Of a stretch of DNA of 11,934 bases, positions 1 through 6,902 are shown piece after piece (the first letter of the stretch is position 1; the number at the start of each line of letters is the position of its first letter). Both the position numbers and the translations under genes were made by a program. Location: positions 1 to 11,934 of the forward strand of contig CAMLET010000041.1 in the NCBI GenBank assembly GCA_946479125.1, read 5' to 3'. The notes under the pieces are model-generated. The model saw only the letters and a list, made by a program, of their open reading frames with translations. It made no database searches and had not been told where the DNA came from. This DNA comes from an uncultured Flavobacteriales bacterium. Its GTDB lineage: Bacteria > Bacteroidota > Bacteroidia > Flavobacteriales > Crocinitomicaceae.

Positions 1-410
1 TGCGTCCTGAAGGTATAGCTGCCGTTGAAAAGGAAGGTGTTTTTTATATTGATCCATGGAACGAGCCCGCTTCTACATTGGTGAATGATAAAGAATGTGC
101 TTTTGTTTATTTTGATGAAACCTCTACTGCAAAATGCGCTATTGAAAAAGCATATATCGAAGGAAAAGTTTCCTGGAAAAAGCCCGTTTCTTGTCATTTG
201 TATCCTATTCGTGTAAAGAAAATTGGAGAAGATCTGGCACTTAATTACGATGAATGGCACATTTGTAAGCCGGCTTGTGAATGTGGAGCAAAGTTGAATG
301 TTCCCGTTTACAAATTCTTACGAGAACCGATCATCAGAGCATTTGGGGAAGAATTTTATACCGATTTGGAAGGAATAGATGAAACCTTAAAGGCTAATAA
401 GGCTTTTTAA
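1..410 (+). CDS. DUF3109 family protein, 3' part (5' end outside the window)
   Basis: The frame is open from base 3 (RPEGIAAVEKEGVFYIDP...) to TAA at 408-410, giving 135 residues of a protein that begins before the window. The ATG at 78 is internal: the conserved stretch ahead of it continues in frame. The style matches DUF3109, a Cys-rich family of roughly 190 residues common in Bacteroidota and often described as a putative metal or Fe-S binding protein. Visible family landmarks are NDKECAFVYFDE, CAIEKAY, KPVSCHLYPIRV and CKPACECGAKLNVPVYKFL, followed by a C-terminal helix region ending EEFYTDLEG. The cysteines in CHLYP and CKPACEC are the likely metal ligands; that is inference from the family. 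The biochemical role is unknown. Its last 17 bases overlap the end of the convergent AddB-like gene. Family call fairly sure; function not assigned. Confidence 0.85.
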   Translation, partial: RPEGIAAVEKEGVFYIDPWNEPASTLVNDKECAFVYFDETSTAKCAIEKAYIEGKVSWKKPVSCHLYPIRVKKIGEDLALNYDEWHICKPACECGAKLNVPVYKFLREPIIRAFGEEFYTDLEGIDETLKANKAF

Positions 411-3237
411 CGTTGTTGCAATAAGCGCAATATGCCGCTTTTTCATTGTGTTTAAAGGGTTGACTTGTATCAAACATTTCTTCGAAAATCTTATTGAATA
501 CCTCTTTCAACAAAGTTGTCACGCTTTCCAAATCAAGACTTTCCTCCAATTCATATGGACTGTTTTTATGCGTAATGAAGGAAACAATTCCCGCTTTATC
601 TACTTTTCTGGTAGAATTAGACTGCAATAAAAAAGCATAAAGCATCAACTGCAATGCGTGAGTCTTGGAGCTTTTCTTGAATTTGTCAATAATGAAATCG
701 GCCGGTTCAAGTTTCGAGTATCTCGTCTGAACTTTCAAATTGTTCTGGTCTATTTTTCCCGATTTGTAGTCGATGATTCTTATTTTTCCCCCAAGTCGAT
801 CAATTCGGTCAATGATTCCCTTGAACTTCACATTTACCTCTTTATTATTGACCATTAGGGGAATCTCGGCTTCCAATTCCTTCTCCAAATCGAGGATGAA
901 AAGTGACTCCTCCAGGTTCGATTCCAGAATGTCGATCTCTCTATTCAATGCAGCCTGAATACTTTCCTTGATCATTTCGTACTGAATGTAATTTGTTCCC
1001 TGCTGCCATGTTTCCGGATCGTCATTGAAACATTCCTTAAACCCTTCTTCGACCAACAGCGGAACACGATTTTTCATCGCTTTGAAATCGTCAATGGAAA
1101 CATTTCTGTGTGGAAGTAATTTTCCGTTTTCATCAAATCGCTCAACAAAATCCTCCAGCAATTTCTCCATCACGTAATGCAGAATACTTCCCTGAGTACT
1201 TGATTCCAGGTCTTCCTCGATCTTGTCTTCTTCTCCCAATTTGAGCACAGTCTGGTAATAGAAATCAAGCGGGCAGGTTAAGAACTTGGTGAGCTTACTA
1301 AATGAAAGTCCTTTGGCGACTAAGTCTTCCAGACGTTGGATAATTTCCGGACTTTTCTCAATAACCATGTCCCCGATTTCTTCCTTGTTCGAAGTTGTAA
1401 TTTGATATTTGTTCAGTTTCAAATTTGGATTTACGGTTTGCAATTCCATTTCAATTTGTTTCAAAAATCGACTTGGTTCTGCACTTCCCAAATCTTCGGA
1501 AGAAGTAGTGTAAGTGGCAACCATTCTTTCAGTTGTGTGCAGCAATCGATAGAAATGATGGGCGAAAAGTCCTTGTTTATCGCGAGGAGTTGGCATTCCG
1601 AAATACCTGCGTAAATCCATTGGGATCAATGTCTGAATTGGATTAGTAGGCGGCATCGCACCTTCATTCAATCCCAAAACAAACACATTTTTGAAATCCA
1701 ATCCACGGGTTTCGAGAAGTCCCATGATTTGAATTCCGTTTAACGGATTTCCGTAATAAGCTACATTCTCGGTACTCCAGTGCATTTCAAATAATCGCTT
1801 AAACGTTGTTGGTGACATTTCCGGCATATTCACCGAACTGAACAGGTTAATCAAACTTTGAACAGCTCCGGTAAAAGAACGGATCAAGGTTTGTTCGTAT
1901 TCATTCTCTTCTTTAAAATGAAGATCCAAAAAGTAGTTTAATTCTTGTATGCTTTCCAATCCCTTTTTCCAGTCTTTTTGCCAGGGAATGGTTAGAAATT
2001 CAAGTAACTGCTGAGCTATTGGCGTTTGCGCAATTGAAGATTTCTTAATGAAATGCCAGTTCTTTTGAACGGCCTCAGCTTCTATTCTGTTTAATGCCAG
2101 TTGTTCGCTTTTGGGCAAAGTTGCTTCCAAAAAGGGATGGTGAATGAAATTAGAAAGGATCTTATAGTAAATCGTGTTTTTTCCGTAGCGTTCCATCCCG
2201 TCCTGTAACTGGAACATTAAATCAACCCAGGTTCTAAGTGCCGTATTTTTAAGCGGTAAACCTAGTGTAATGTTAGCCTTAGAAATACTCGACGGAAGGT
2301 TATGAAGCATTGTTTTCAGCTGCGTTTCATCAGCGAGCAACAGCAAGGTTGAGTTCAATTCTTCAGGGTTCAATTTCTTCAATTCAGAACCAATTACGGC
2401 AGCCTGATCAGTACTTTGCGCACATTCTACAACATCAATAGAAAATTCCTTGGTTGCCAAATGTCGTGGTGTTTCATCCGCAAATTTCAGATCGAGATAA
2501 TCAAAGATCTTGCGCTGAAAATAACCGGCTTCGTGAAGATTATCGTTGAGGTAATAGGCGTCGTTGTCAAAATAAAACTTTGTTTTACCAAGATTTTTCA
2601 GCTGCTTAAAAATGCTTAGTTCGGCAATCGAAAGCGCATTGAACCCGGCCAAAACATATTCCTGAGAATGATCGATCAATTGTAATAAATCATTCGCAAC
2701 TTCTCTATACGCCTTTCCTTTGCTCCACAGATTGAGTTTGTTCAGTCGTTCTTCGTATGCAAAATAGTACGGACCTAGTTTATCCCAGAACGCCATGAAT
2801 TTCTTCTGTCCCTCGCTTAATTCTTCACCAGAAAACGACCACGATTCCAGTTCCTTTACATCTTTCAAGTTTCGGAACAAAGTTTTAGGATCAACCAGGT
2901 AGCGATCAATTTCATCAAAATCGGAAAGCAGTAATTGTCCCCAATTCAAAAATCCATCAAACGATTTCACTTCATGTTCAATTGGATTTGTCAGAAACAG
3001 TTCGTAAAGTTCGAACAGTGCAACCGTTTTGTTTATTGAATTTCTTTTAGACAATTGCTGAACCCACCTGTCGATTGTAATGATCTTTGGTGCAATTTTC
3101 GGCTTCCCGTCCACTACAAAGAAAGCACGCTGAAGATAATTGATCATTCTTTCAGACGGAACGATAATCACCGTTTGTTCAAGATTTACATTGCTGCTTA
3201 AAAGATCTGCGGCTATTCTATCAACAAAAGAATTCAT
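394..3237 (-). CDS. AddB/RexB-like helicase-nuclease subunit, PD-(D/E)XK nuclease family
   Basis: This 947-residue protein resembles the AddB-type subunit that, with an AddA/UvrD-like helicase, resects DNA double-strand breaks for RecA loading. The N-terminus (QTVIIVPSERMINYLQRAFF) lies where helicase motif I belongs but has no GKT, as in AddB proteins with an inactive ATPase fold. Residues about 500-525 hold the UvrD-like block IMGLLETRGLDFKNVFVLG followed by NEGAMPP. The C-terminal third is a RecB-like nuclease: GSILH (H687), GIIDRID (D810), IIDYKSGK (D823, K825) and QLMLY (Q863, Y867), so the active site looks complete. C655 (FLTCPLDFYY) with C937 and C940 (CAYC) matches three of the four cysteines of the AddB Fe-S cluster; the expected fourth, six residues after C940, is Pro946. 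The start is the ATG at 3237. No addA-like partner is adjacent and no consensus promoter was found. Its end overlaps the DUF3109 gene by 17 bp. Confidence 0.9.
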   Translation of the reverse strand: MNSFVDRIAADLLSSNVNLEQTVIIVPSERMINYLQRAFFVVDGKPKIAPKIITIDRWVQQLSKRNSINKTVALFELYELFLTNPIEHEVKSFDGFLNWGQLLLSDFDEIDRYLVDPKTLFRNLKDVKELESWSFSGEELSEGQKKFMAFWDKLGPYYFAYEERLNKLNLWSKGKAYREVANDLLQLIDHSQEYVLAGFNALSIAELSIFKQLKNLGKTKFYFDNDAYYLNDNLHEAGYFQRKIFDYLDLKFADETPRHLATKEFSIDVVECAQSTDQAAVIGSELKKLNPEELNSTLLLLADETQLKTMLHNLPSSISKANITLGLPLKNTALRTWVDLMFQLQDGMERYGKNTIYYKILSNFIHHPFLEATLPKSEQLALNRIEAEAVQKNWHFIKKSSIAQTPIAQQLLEFLTIPWQKDWKKGLESIQELNYFLDLHFKEENEYEQTLIRSFTGAVQSLINLFSSVNMPEMSPTTFKRLFEMHWSTENVAYYGNPLNGIQIMGLLETRGLDFKNVFVLGLNEGAMPPTNPIQTLIPMDLRRYFGMPTPRDKQGLFAHHFYRLLHTTERMVATYTTSSEDLGSAEPSRFLKQIEMELQTVNPNLKLNKYQITTSNKEEIGDMVIEKSPEIIQRLEDLVAKGLSFSKLTKFLTCPLDFYYQTVLKLGEEDKIEEDLESSTQGSILHYVMEKLLEDFVERFDENGKLLPHRNVSIDDFKAMKNRVPLLVEEGFKECFNDDPETWQQGTNYIQYEMIKESIQAALNREIDILESNLEESLFILDLEKELEAEIPLMVNNKEVNVKFKGIIDRIDRLGGKIRIIDYKSGKIDQNNLKVQTRYSKLEPADFIIDKFKKSSKTHALQLMLYAFLLQSNSTRKVDKAGIVSFITHKNSPYELEESLDLESVTTLLKEVFNKIFEEMFDTSQPFKHNEKAAYCAYCNNVKKPY

Positions 3238-3312
3238 TAAAGTGAAGTTAGTGAAAGAATTCGAGCTGGAAGTTCGTATCCAAGGTGGCGAAAAAAATTA
3301 TTCCTTTTAACG

Positions 3313-3339
3313 TTGGCATTCGATTCTTGCGTACCTTTG
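3313..3339 (+). promoter_or_regulatory. Bacteroidota-type promoter of the small protein gene at 3346
   Basis: TACCTTTG at 3332-3339 is a full match to the phylum's -7 element TAnnTTTG. A TTG at 3313-3315, 16 bases upstream, can serve as the -33 element. Transcription would begin about five to seven bases after the -7 box, which is at or next to the ATG at 3346. The same bases are formally readable as coding sequence from a TTG at 3313, so the promoter argues against that longer start. Confidence 0.6.
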
Positions 3340-3345
3340 CAACAC

Positions 3346-3585
3346 ATGAAACGAGTAATTATTCTTTCGGTTTTTTGTTTGATCGGTTTTTACGGAATCA
3401 GTCAGGGATGTGCTCAGTGTAAACTATTGGCTGAGCAAAGCAATGAAGTTTCTGCGAACGATTTTGGTAGAAATATAAATACTGGGATTCTGTTCCTAAT
3501 GGCAATTCCTTATTGCATTTTGATGTTCCTGTTCCGCAAACAAATTGGACGTTTTATCAAGAAATTGTTGCCTAGCCGCAGTTAA
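3346..3585 (+). CDS. Small exported or membrane protein with CxxC motif, function unknown
   Basis: A 79-residue protein of unknown function. The first 20 residues (MKRVIILSVFCLIGFYGISQ) form a signal peptide or N-terminal membrane segment. Then come C22-A-Q-C25, a short soluble part (residues 26-45), a second hydrophobic segment at about 47-63 (TGILFLMAIPYCILMFLF) and a basic tail (RKQIGRFIKKLLPSRS) likely to face the cytoplasm. The CxxC would sit on the periplasmic side and could bind metal or form a disulfide. It is a poor lipobox, because position -3 is Ser. I have seen similar short proteins (CxxC, then GINxGILYLMAxPY) in Bacteroidota but know no function. The ATG at 3346 is preferred over a TTG at 3313 because the promoter overlaps the latter and the signal peptide begins at Met-Lys-Arg. 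The last 4 bases overlap nadD. Confidence 0.75.
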   Translation: MKRVIILSVFCLIGFYGISQGCAQCKLLAEQSNEVSANDFGRNINTGILFLMAIPYCILMFLFRKQIGRFIKKLLPSRS

Positions 3586-4196
3586 CGGTAAAAGTTCATT
3601 TCGTCGATATACTTAAATACTGGTTCAGACAACAGGTATTTCACCGATTTTCCTTCTTTTATTGCGTGACGGATATAGCTTGAAGACAATTTCATTACGG
3701 GAACTTCTTCGCAAAAAATCACGTTCTCATGTTCGTAGAAATCGTGCTGATGCTCGGGATCAAGTGTTGCCTCCTCGTTCATTTCCTGTTCCGTAAGTAC
3801 TCTTGGATACACGAAAAACTTATACTTTGAAAGCAAGATTTCGTAATTGTGCCACTTGTGAAGTGTTCTCAAATTATCTTCACCCATGATCAAACAAAAC
3901 TCATCATTCGGGTGTTTTTCAGCAAGGTAAGCTAAGGTACTCGCTGTATAATTTGGTTGCTTTAAACCGAATTCAATGTCGGAAACCCGTAATTTAGGAT
4001 TATCAATTACCGCTTCGTTCACCAAAGCCAGGCGATGATAATCGGCCAACAATGAGCTCTTTTTTTTCAGTGGATTTTGCGGTGTAACCACTAACCAAAC
4101 CTGATCCAATTCTTCACGTTCAGCCATGTAATTAGCAATGATCAAATGACCAACATGAATGGGATTGAATGTTCCGAAATAGAGACCAACTTTCAT
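3582..4196 (-). CDS. nadD: Nicotinate-nucleotide adenylyltransferase
   Basis: NadD transfers AMP from ATP to nicotinate mononucleotide, giving deamido-NAD in the NAD biosynthesis pathway of the cytoplasm. The protein has 204 residues. The nucleotidyltransferase signature GTFNPIHVGH lies at residues 8-17 and contains the HxGH ATP-binding residues (H14, H17). The second signature LSSSYIR is at 170-176, matching the family's SSTxIR-like motif. TPQNPLKKK (about 38-46) matches the nicotinate-nucleotide recognition loop region. A somewhat acidic insertion (about 137-157, LTEQEMNEEATLDPEHQHD) makes it slightly longer than many homologues. It is the last gene of yicC-gmk-nadD, 1 bp after the gmk stop. 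Its stop TAA and that of the convergent gene are both read from GTTAAC at 3581-3586. Identification is secure. Confidence 0.95.
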   Translation of the reverse strand: MKVGLYFGTFNPIHVGHLIIANYMAEREELDQVWLVVTPQNPLKKKSSLLADYHRLALVNEAVIDNPKLRVSDIEFGLKQPNYTASTLAYLAEKHPNDEFCLIMGEDNLRTLHKWHNYEILLSKYKFFVYPRVLTEQEMNEEATLDPEHQHDFYEHENVIFCEEVPVMKLSSSYIRHAIKEGKSVKYLLSEPVFKYIDEMNFYR

Positions 4197-4197
4197 A

Positions 4198-4764
4198 TTA
4201 CGAATTTATGAAACTCACAATTCTATCTTCAGCCTCTTTACAAGCGCGTTCCAGTTCATCATTTACAACAACCAGGTCAAACTCTGGCGCTCTACTCGAC
4301 TCCACTTTTGCTTTGGCTAAACGCATCTGGATTTTCTCTTCCGTTTCAGTACTTCTGTATCTCAAGCGTTTTTCGAGATCATCGAATGTTGGCGCTTTAA
4401 TGAAAAGTGCAAGTGCATTTTCACCTAATTGTTTTTTGAGATTCAATCCACCAACAACATCAACGTCGAAAATAACAACGTCATTATTGCTCCAAATACG
4501 TTCTACCTCTGAGCGAAGCGTACCATAGAAATTATCCTTGTAAACTTCTTCCCATTCCAGAAAATCTTTGTTTTCTACTTTTTGTTTGAATCCTTCAACT
4601 CCCAAAAAGTAATAGTCTTTTCCGTGCACTTCGTTTGTTCTTGCATCTCTGCTGCACGCCGAAATAGAGAAACGAAGATTTGGGATTCGCTTCAATAATT
4701 CATGCACTATGGTTGTTTTGCCTGCTCCTGATGGAGCTGAAATGATAATACTTTTACCTTCCAT
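4198..4764 (-). CDS. gmk: Guanylate kinase
   Basis: Gmk phosphorylates GMP to GDP with ATP, an essential step of purine nucleotide supply. The 188-residue length is normal. The P-loop SAPSGAGKTT occupies residues 9-18; the first Gly of the usual GPSGAGK is Ala here, a variation I have seen in Bacteroidota homologues. The GMP-binding region SACSRDARTNEVHGKDYYF (35-53) carries S35, R39, R42 and Y51, the positions expected to hold the nucleotide. The lid and adenine region contains MRLAKAKVESS, and FDLVVVNDELERA is the usual C-terminal signature. The ATG at 4764 follows the yicC stop by 9 bases and the gene's own stop precedes nadD by 1 base, so translation of the three is likely coupled on one mRNA. 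Confidence 0.96.
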   Translation of the reverse strand: MEGKSIIISAPSGAGKTTIVHELLKRIPNLRFSISACSRDARTNEVHGKDYYFLGVEGFKQKVENKDFLEWEEVYKDNFYGTLRSEVERIWSNNDVVIFDVDVVGGLNLKKQLGENALALFIKAPTFDDLEKRLRYRSTETEEKIQMRLAKAKVESSRAPEFDLVVVNDELERACKEAEDRIVSFINS

Positions 4765-4773
4765 GACTCAAGC

Positions 4774-5640
4774 TTACAGTGTATTCAGAACTTGTTCTTT
4801 GATTTTTTCAAGATAATCTTTCATTTCAACAACTAAACGCTGCATTTCTGAATGATAAGATTTGGAACCTAATGTATTGATCTCTCTACCAATTTCCTGA
4901 GTAATGAATCCGAGTTTTTTACCACACAATTCAACATCCATTGTCTCCAGGAAATAATCCAAATGGTGAGACAAACGTTGTTTTTCTTCAGAAACGTCTA
5001 ATTTCTCTATGTAAAAAATGATTTCCTGCTCCAATCGATTCTCGTCAATGGCTTTGCTGGTCAATTTTTCCAGCCCCGATTTCATTCTATCTTTTACAGA
5101 ATCAATTCGTTCCTGTTCAAACTTTGGCACTTCTAATAAACGCGAACGAATTGCACCAATATTGTTTTCAAAATCTTTACGAAGTTGATCACCTTCTTGC
5201 TTTCTGAATTTGTTCAACTCAGTACAAGCTTCTTCAACTAATTTCAAAACAAATGCTTTTTCGTCATCACCCAAGTTTTCTTTCTCAGTTGAAAGTACTT
5301 CAGGCATACGCATTACCAATTCAAGAAGATTTGTGGATTTATCGTTTAGATCGGTTGCAATTTTACTCAAATCTGCATAATATGATTTCACCATATCAGC
5401 ATTGATGGTAGCGCTTTTTGCGTCGTGATTATTCTCTAATGAAATAGAACATTCGACTTTACCTCTGTCAAGATTCTTTGCTACAATAGAGCGCATTTCC
5501 AGTTCCAATTCTCTGTACACAACGGATGCGCGTACATAAAGATCTAAACTCTTGGAGTTCAGGGAACGAATTTCAACTATAAGTCGTTTGTTTTCAAAGG
5601 TTCCGGCAGCTTTACCGTAGCCCGTCATTGAGAGTACCAT
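4774..5640 (-). CDS. yicC: YicC/YloC family endoribonuclease
   Basis: A 288-residue member of the YicC/YloC family, whose E. coli and Bacillus members have been reported as RNA-degrading enzymes. The substrate here is unknown. The N-terminal YicC domain opens with SMTGYGKA (residues 4-11), followed by EIRSLNSKSLDLYVR and the RGKVECSI strand, all characteristic. The C-terminal DUF1732 half is strongly helical: LEQEIIFYIEKLDVSEEKQRL, then a DYFLETM segment, KKLGFITQEIGREINTLGSK and a terminal helix KDYLEKIKEQVLNTL. The ATG at 5640 is chosen over Met5 because family members usually carry a few residues before SMTG. It leads the operon yicC-gmk-nadD, an arrangement seen in many Bacteroidota, and has its own promoter just upstream. 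Confidence 0.93.
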   Translation of the reverse strand: MVLSMTGYGKAAGTFENKRLIVEIRSLNSKSLDLYVRASVVYRELELEMRSIVAKNLDRGKVECSISLENNHDAKSATINADMVKSYYADLSKIATDLNDKSTNLLELVMRMPEVLSTEKENLGDDEKAFVLKLVEEACTELNKFRKQEGDQLRKDFENNIGAIRSRLLEVPKFEQERIDSVKDRMKSGLEKLTSKAIDENRLEQEIIFYIEKLDVSEEKQRLSHHLDYFLETMDVELCGKKLGFITQEIGREINTLGSKSYHSEMQRLVVEMKDYLEKIKEQVLNTL

Positions 5641-5654
5641 ACTTCGTCTTTGGA

Positions 5655-5662
5655 CAAAAGTA
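5655..5662 (-). promoter_or_regulatory. -7 element of the yicC-gmk-nadD operon promoter
   Basis: Read on the minus strand this is TACTTTTG, a full match to TAnnTTTG, ending 14 bases before the yicC ATG. The predicted leader is only about 8-10 bases. A TTTA 15 bases upstream is a weak -33 candidate. No Shine-Dalgarno sequence is present, as usual in this phylum. Confidence 0.6.
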
Positions 5663-5763
5663 CTTAAAATTCTGAGCTAAACGCAGAGTCGTTGGTCTTT
5701 GCAATGAGCTGTAGAAGGAGTTTAACAAAGAAGTAATCAAAAGTCAACACAGCGTTTTCCTAA

Positions 5764-5790
5764 GAGCTGTCCACCAGAGGCAGACAGCTC
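5764..5790. repeat. Palindromic element between recA and yicC
   Basis: GAGCTGTC (5764-5771) and GACAGCTC (5783-5790) are perfect 8-bp inverted arms. Inside them CC (5774-5775) and GG (5779-5780) can pair around an AGA loop, leaving two CA/CA mismatches. It lies 23 bases beyond the recA stop and could end the recA mRNA, but the bases after it on the minus strand (TTAGGAAAACG) are not a U-tract, so it is not a classic intrinsic terminator. The shape resembles small dispersed palindromes of the REP type; that reading needs other copies in the genome. A direct copy of GAGCTGT stands at 5706-5712. The remainder of 5641-5813 shows no gene. Confidence 0.6.
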
Positions 5791-5813
5791 ACGGAAACGA
5801 TATGCAGTTTGTC

Positions 5814-6839
5814 TTACTCCACCAGGGCTGCAGCCACCGTTGGATTAAGAGCTTCTTTAATTCGCGATTCCAATTCTTCCATTAGTTCAGGATTGTCAAG
5901 TAACATTTGTTTTACTGAATCTCTTCCTTGTCCTAATCGAGTTTCTCCGTAAGAGAACCAAGAACCGCTCTTTTTCATAATATTTAAGTCTACACCTAAG
6001 TCGATGATTTCACCAACTTTAGAGATTCCTTCGCCGTACATAATGTCGAATTCTGCTTTTCTAAACGGTGGAGCAACTTTATTTTTTACCACTTTCACTT
6101 TAACGCGGTTACCAATTACATCTTCACCGTCTTTGATCTGGCTTGCTCTGCGAATATCAATTCGCATTGAAGCGTAGAATTTAAGTGCGTTACCTCCTGT
6201 TGTTGTTTCTGGATTACCGAACATCACACCAATTTTCTCACGCAACTGGTTGATGAAAATACAACAGCACTTTGCCTTGTTGATAGAACCTGTAAGCTTA
6301 CGAAGCGCTTTCGACATTAAACGAGCTTGAAGTCCCATTTGAGAATCGCCCATTTCGCCTTCGATCTCCGCTTTAGGTGTCAATGCCGCAACTGAATCGA
6401 TCACCAACAAATCAATTGCTCCTGAGCGAATCAAGTTATCTGCAATTTCTAATGCTTGTTCACCATTATCTGGCTGCGAGATCAATAAGTTCTCAATATC
6501 TACTCCTAATTTTTGAGCATAAAACTGATCGAAAGCATGCTCAGCATCAATAAAAGCCGCTATTCCACCATTTTTCTGGCATTCTGCAATTGCATGAATT
6601 GCCAAGGTTGTTTTACCTGATGATTCAGGACCAAAAATTTCTACTATTCTTCCTTTAGGAAAACCATTCACTCCCAAGGCTAAGTCTAACGTAACAGAAC
6701 CTGAAGGAATTACTTCCACTTGTTCTACTGCATTATCTCCTAATTTCATTACACTTCCCTTACCGAAAGTTTTATCCAACTTTTCCATCGTAAGTTGCAA
6801 CGCCTTTAGTTTGTCTGGATTAATTTCTTTAGCTGACAT
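5814..6839 (-). CDS. recA: Recombinase RecA
   Basis: RecA forms ATP-dependent filaments on single-stranded DNA, performs strand exchange and, where LexA exists, stimulates its self-cleavage. The 341 residues are complete. Walker [10 protein letters not shown] is at 70-78, the catalytic glutamate is E100 (DAEHA), and Walker B LLVID ends at D148. The ssDNA-binding loop region reads [30 protein letters not shown], nearly the same as in E. coli. The C-terminal domain ([29 protein letters not shown]) is normal, but the tail [10 protein letters not shown] lacks the long acidic stretch of the E. coli protein. The start is the ATG at 6839, giving [14 protein letters not shown]. It appears monocistronic: its own -7 box lies upstream, bcp ends 63 bp upstream, and a palindrome follows the stop. 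Confidence 0.98.
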   Translation of the reverse strand: MSAKEINPDKLKALQLTMEKLDKTFGKGSVMKLGDNAVEQVEVIPSGSVTLDLALGVNGFPKGRIVEIFGPESSGKTTLAIHAIAECQKNGGIAAFIDAEHAFDQFYAQKLGVDIENLLISQPDNGEQALEIADNLIRSGAIDLLVIDSVAALTPKAEIEGEMGDSQMGLQARLMSKALRKLTGSINKAKCCCIFINQLREKIGVMFGNPETTTGGNALKFYASMRIDIRRASQIKDGEDVIGNRVKVKVVKNKVAPPFRKAEFDIMYGEGISKVGEIIDLGVDLNIMKKSGSWFSYGETRLGQGRDSVKQMLLDNPELMEELESRIKEALNPTVAAALVE

Positions 6840-6862
6840 ATCGTTTTATTTAATCGTTTCCA

Positions 6863-6870
6863 CAAATTTA
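6863..6870 (-). promoter_or_regulatory. -7 element of the recA promoter
   Basis: On the minus strand the bases read TAAATTTG, a full TAnnTTTG match, ending 23 bases before the recA ATG. The predicted leader is about 17 bases. The -33 region is weak: TTTA at 6885-6888, 14 bases upstream, inside a palindrome. Confidence 0.58.
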
Positions 6871-6882
6871 AAAGCGGTACTC

Positions 6883-6897
6883 CGTAAACTATTTACG
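6883..6897. promoter_or_regulatory. Dyad CGTAAA-cta-TTTACG upstream of the recA -7 box, possible operator
   Basis: A perfect inverted repeat with 6-bp arms (6883-6888 and 6892-6897) and a 3-bp centre lies 12 bases upstream of the recA -7 box, where a -33 element would be. It is placed well for a repressor or activator of recA, such as an SOS-type regulator. It also lies only 6-20 bases after the bcp stop, so it could instead be a small 3' hairpin of the bcp mRNA. Which one cannot be decided from one copy. Confidence 0.4.
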
Positions 6898-6902
6898 TAC
6901 TT

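Noticed and set aside
448..2619. Several plus-strand open frames of 60-92 codons (448-630, 658-858, 773-958, 1336-1614, 2416-2619)
   Set aside because: They lie antisense within the AddB-like gene, have no recognisable protein features, and the minus-strand protein is continuous and conserved in style.
3313..3345. TTG start giving an 11-residue longer small protein
   Set aside because: The extra codons coincide with a full promoter match, and the signal peptide begins naturally at the ATG at 3346.
4169..4528. Plus-strand open frame of 119 codons
   Set aside because: It runs antisense through the start of nadD and most of gmk; its serine- and leucine-rich translation is a typical shadow product.
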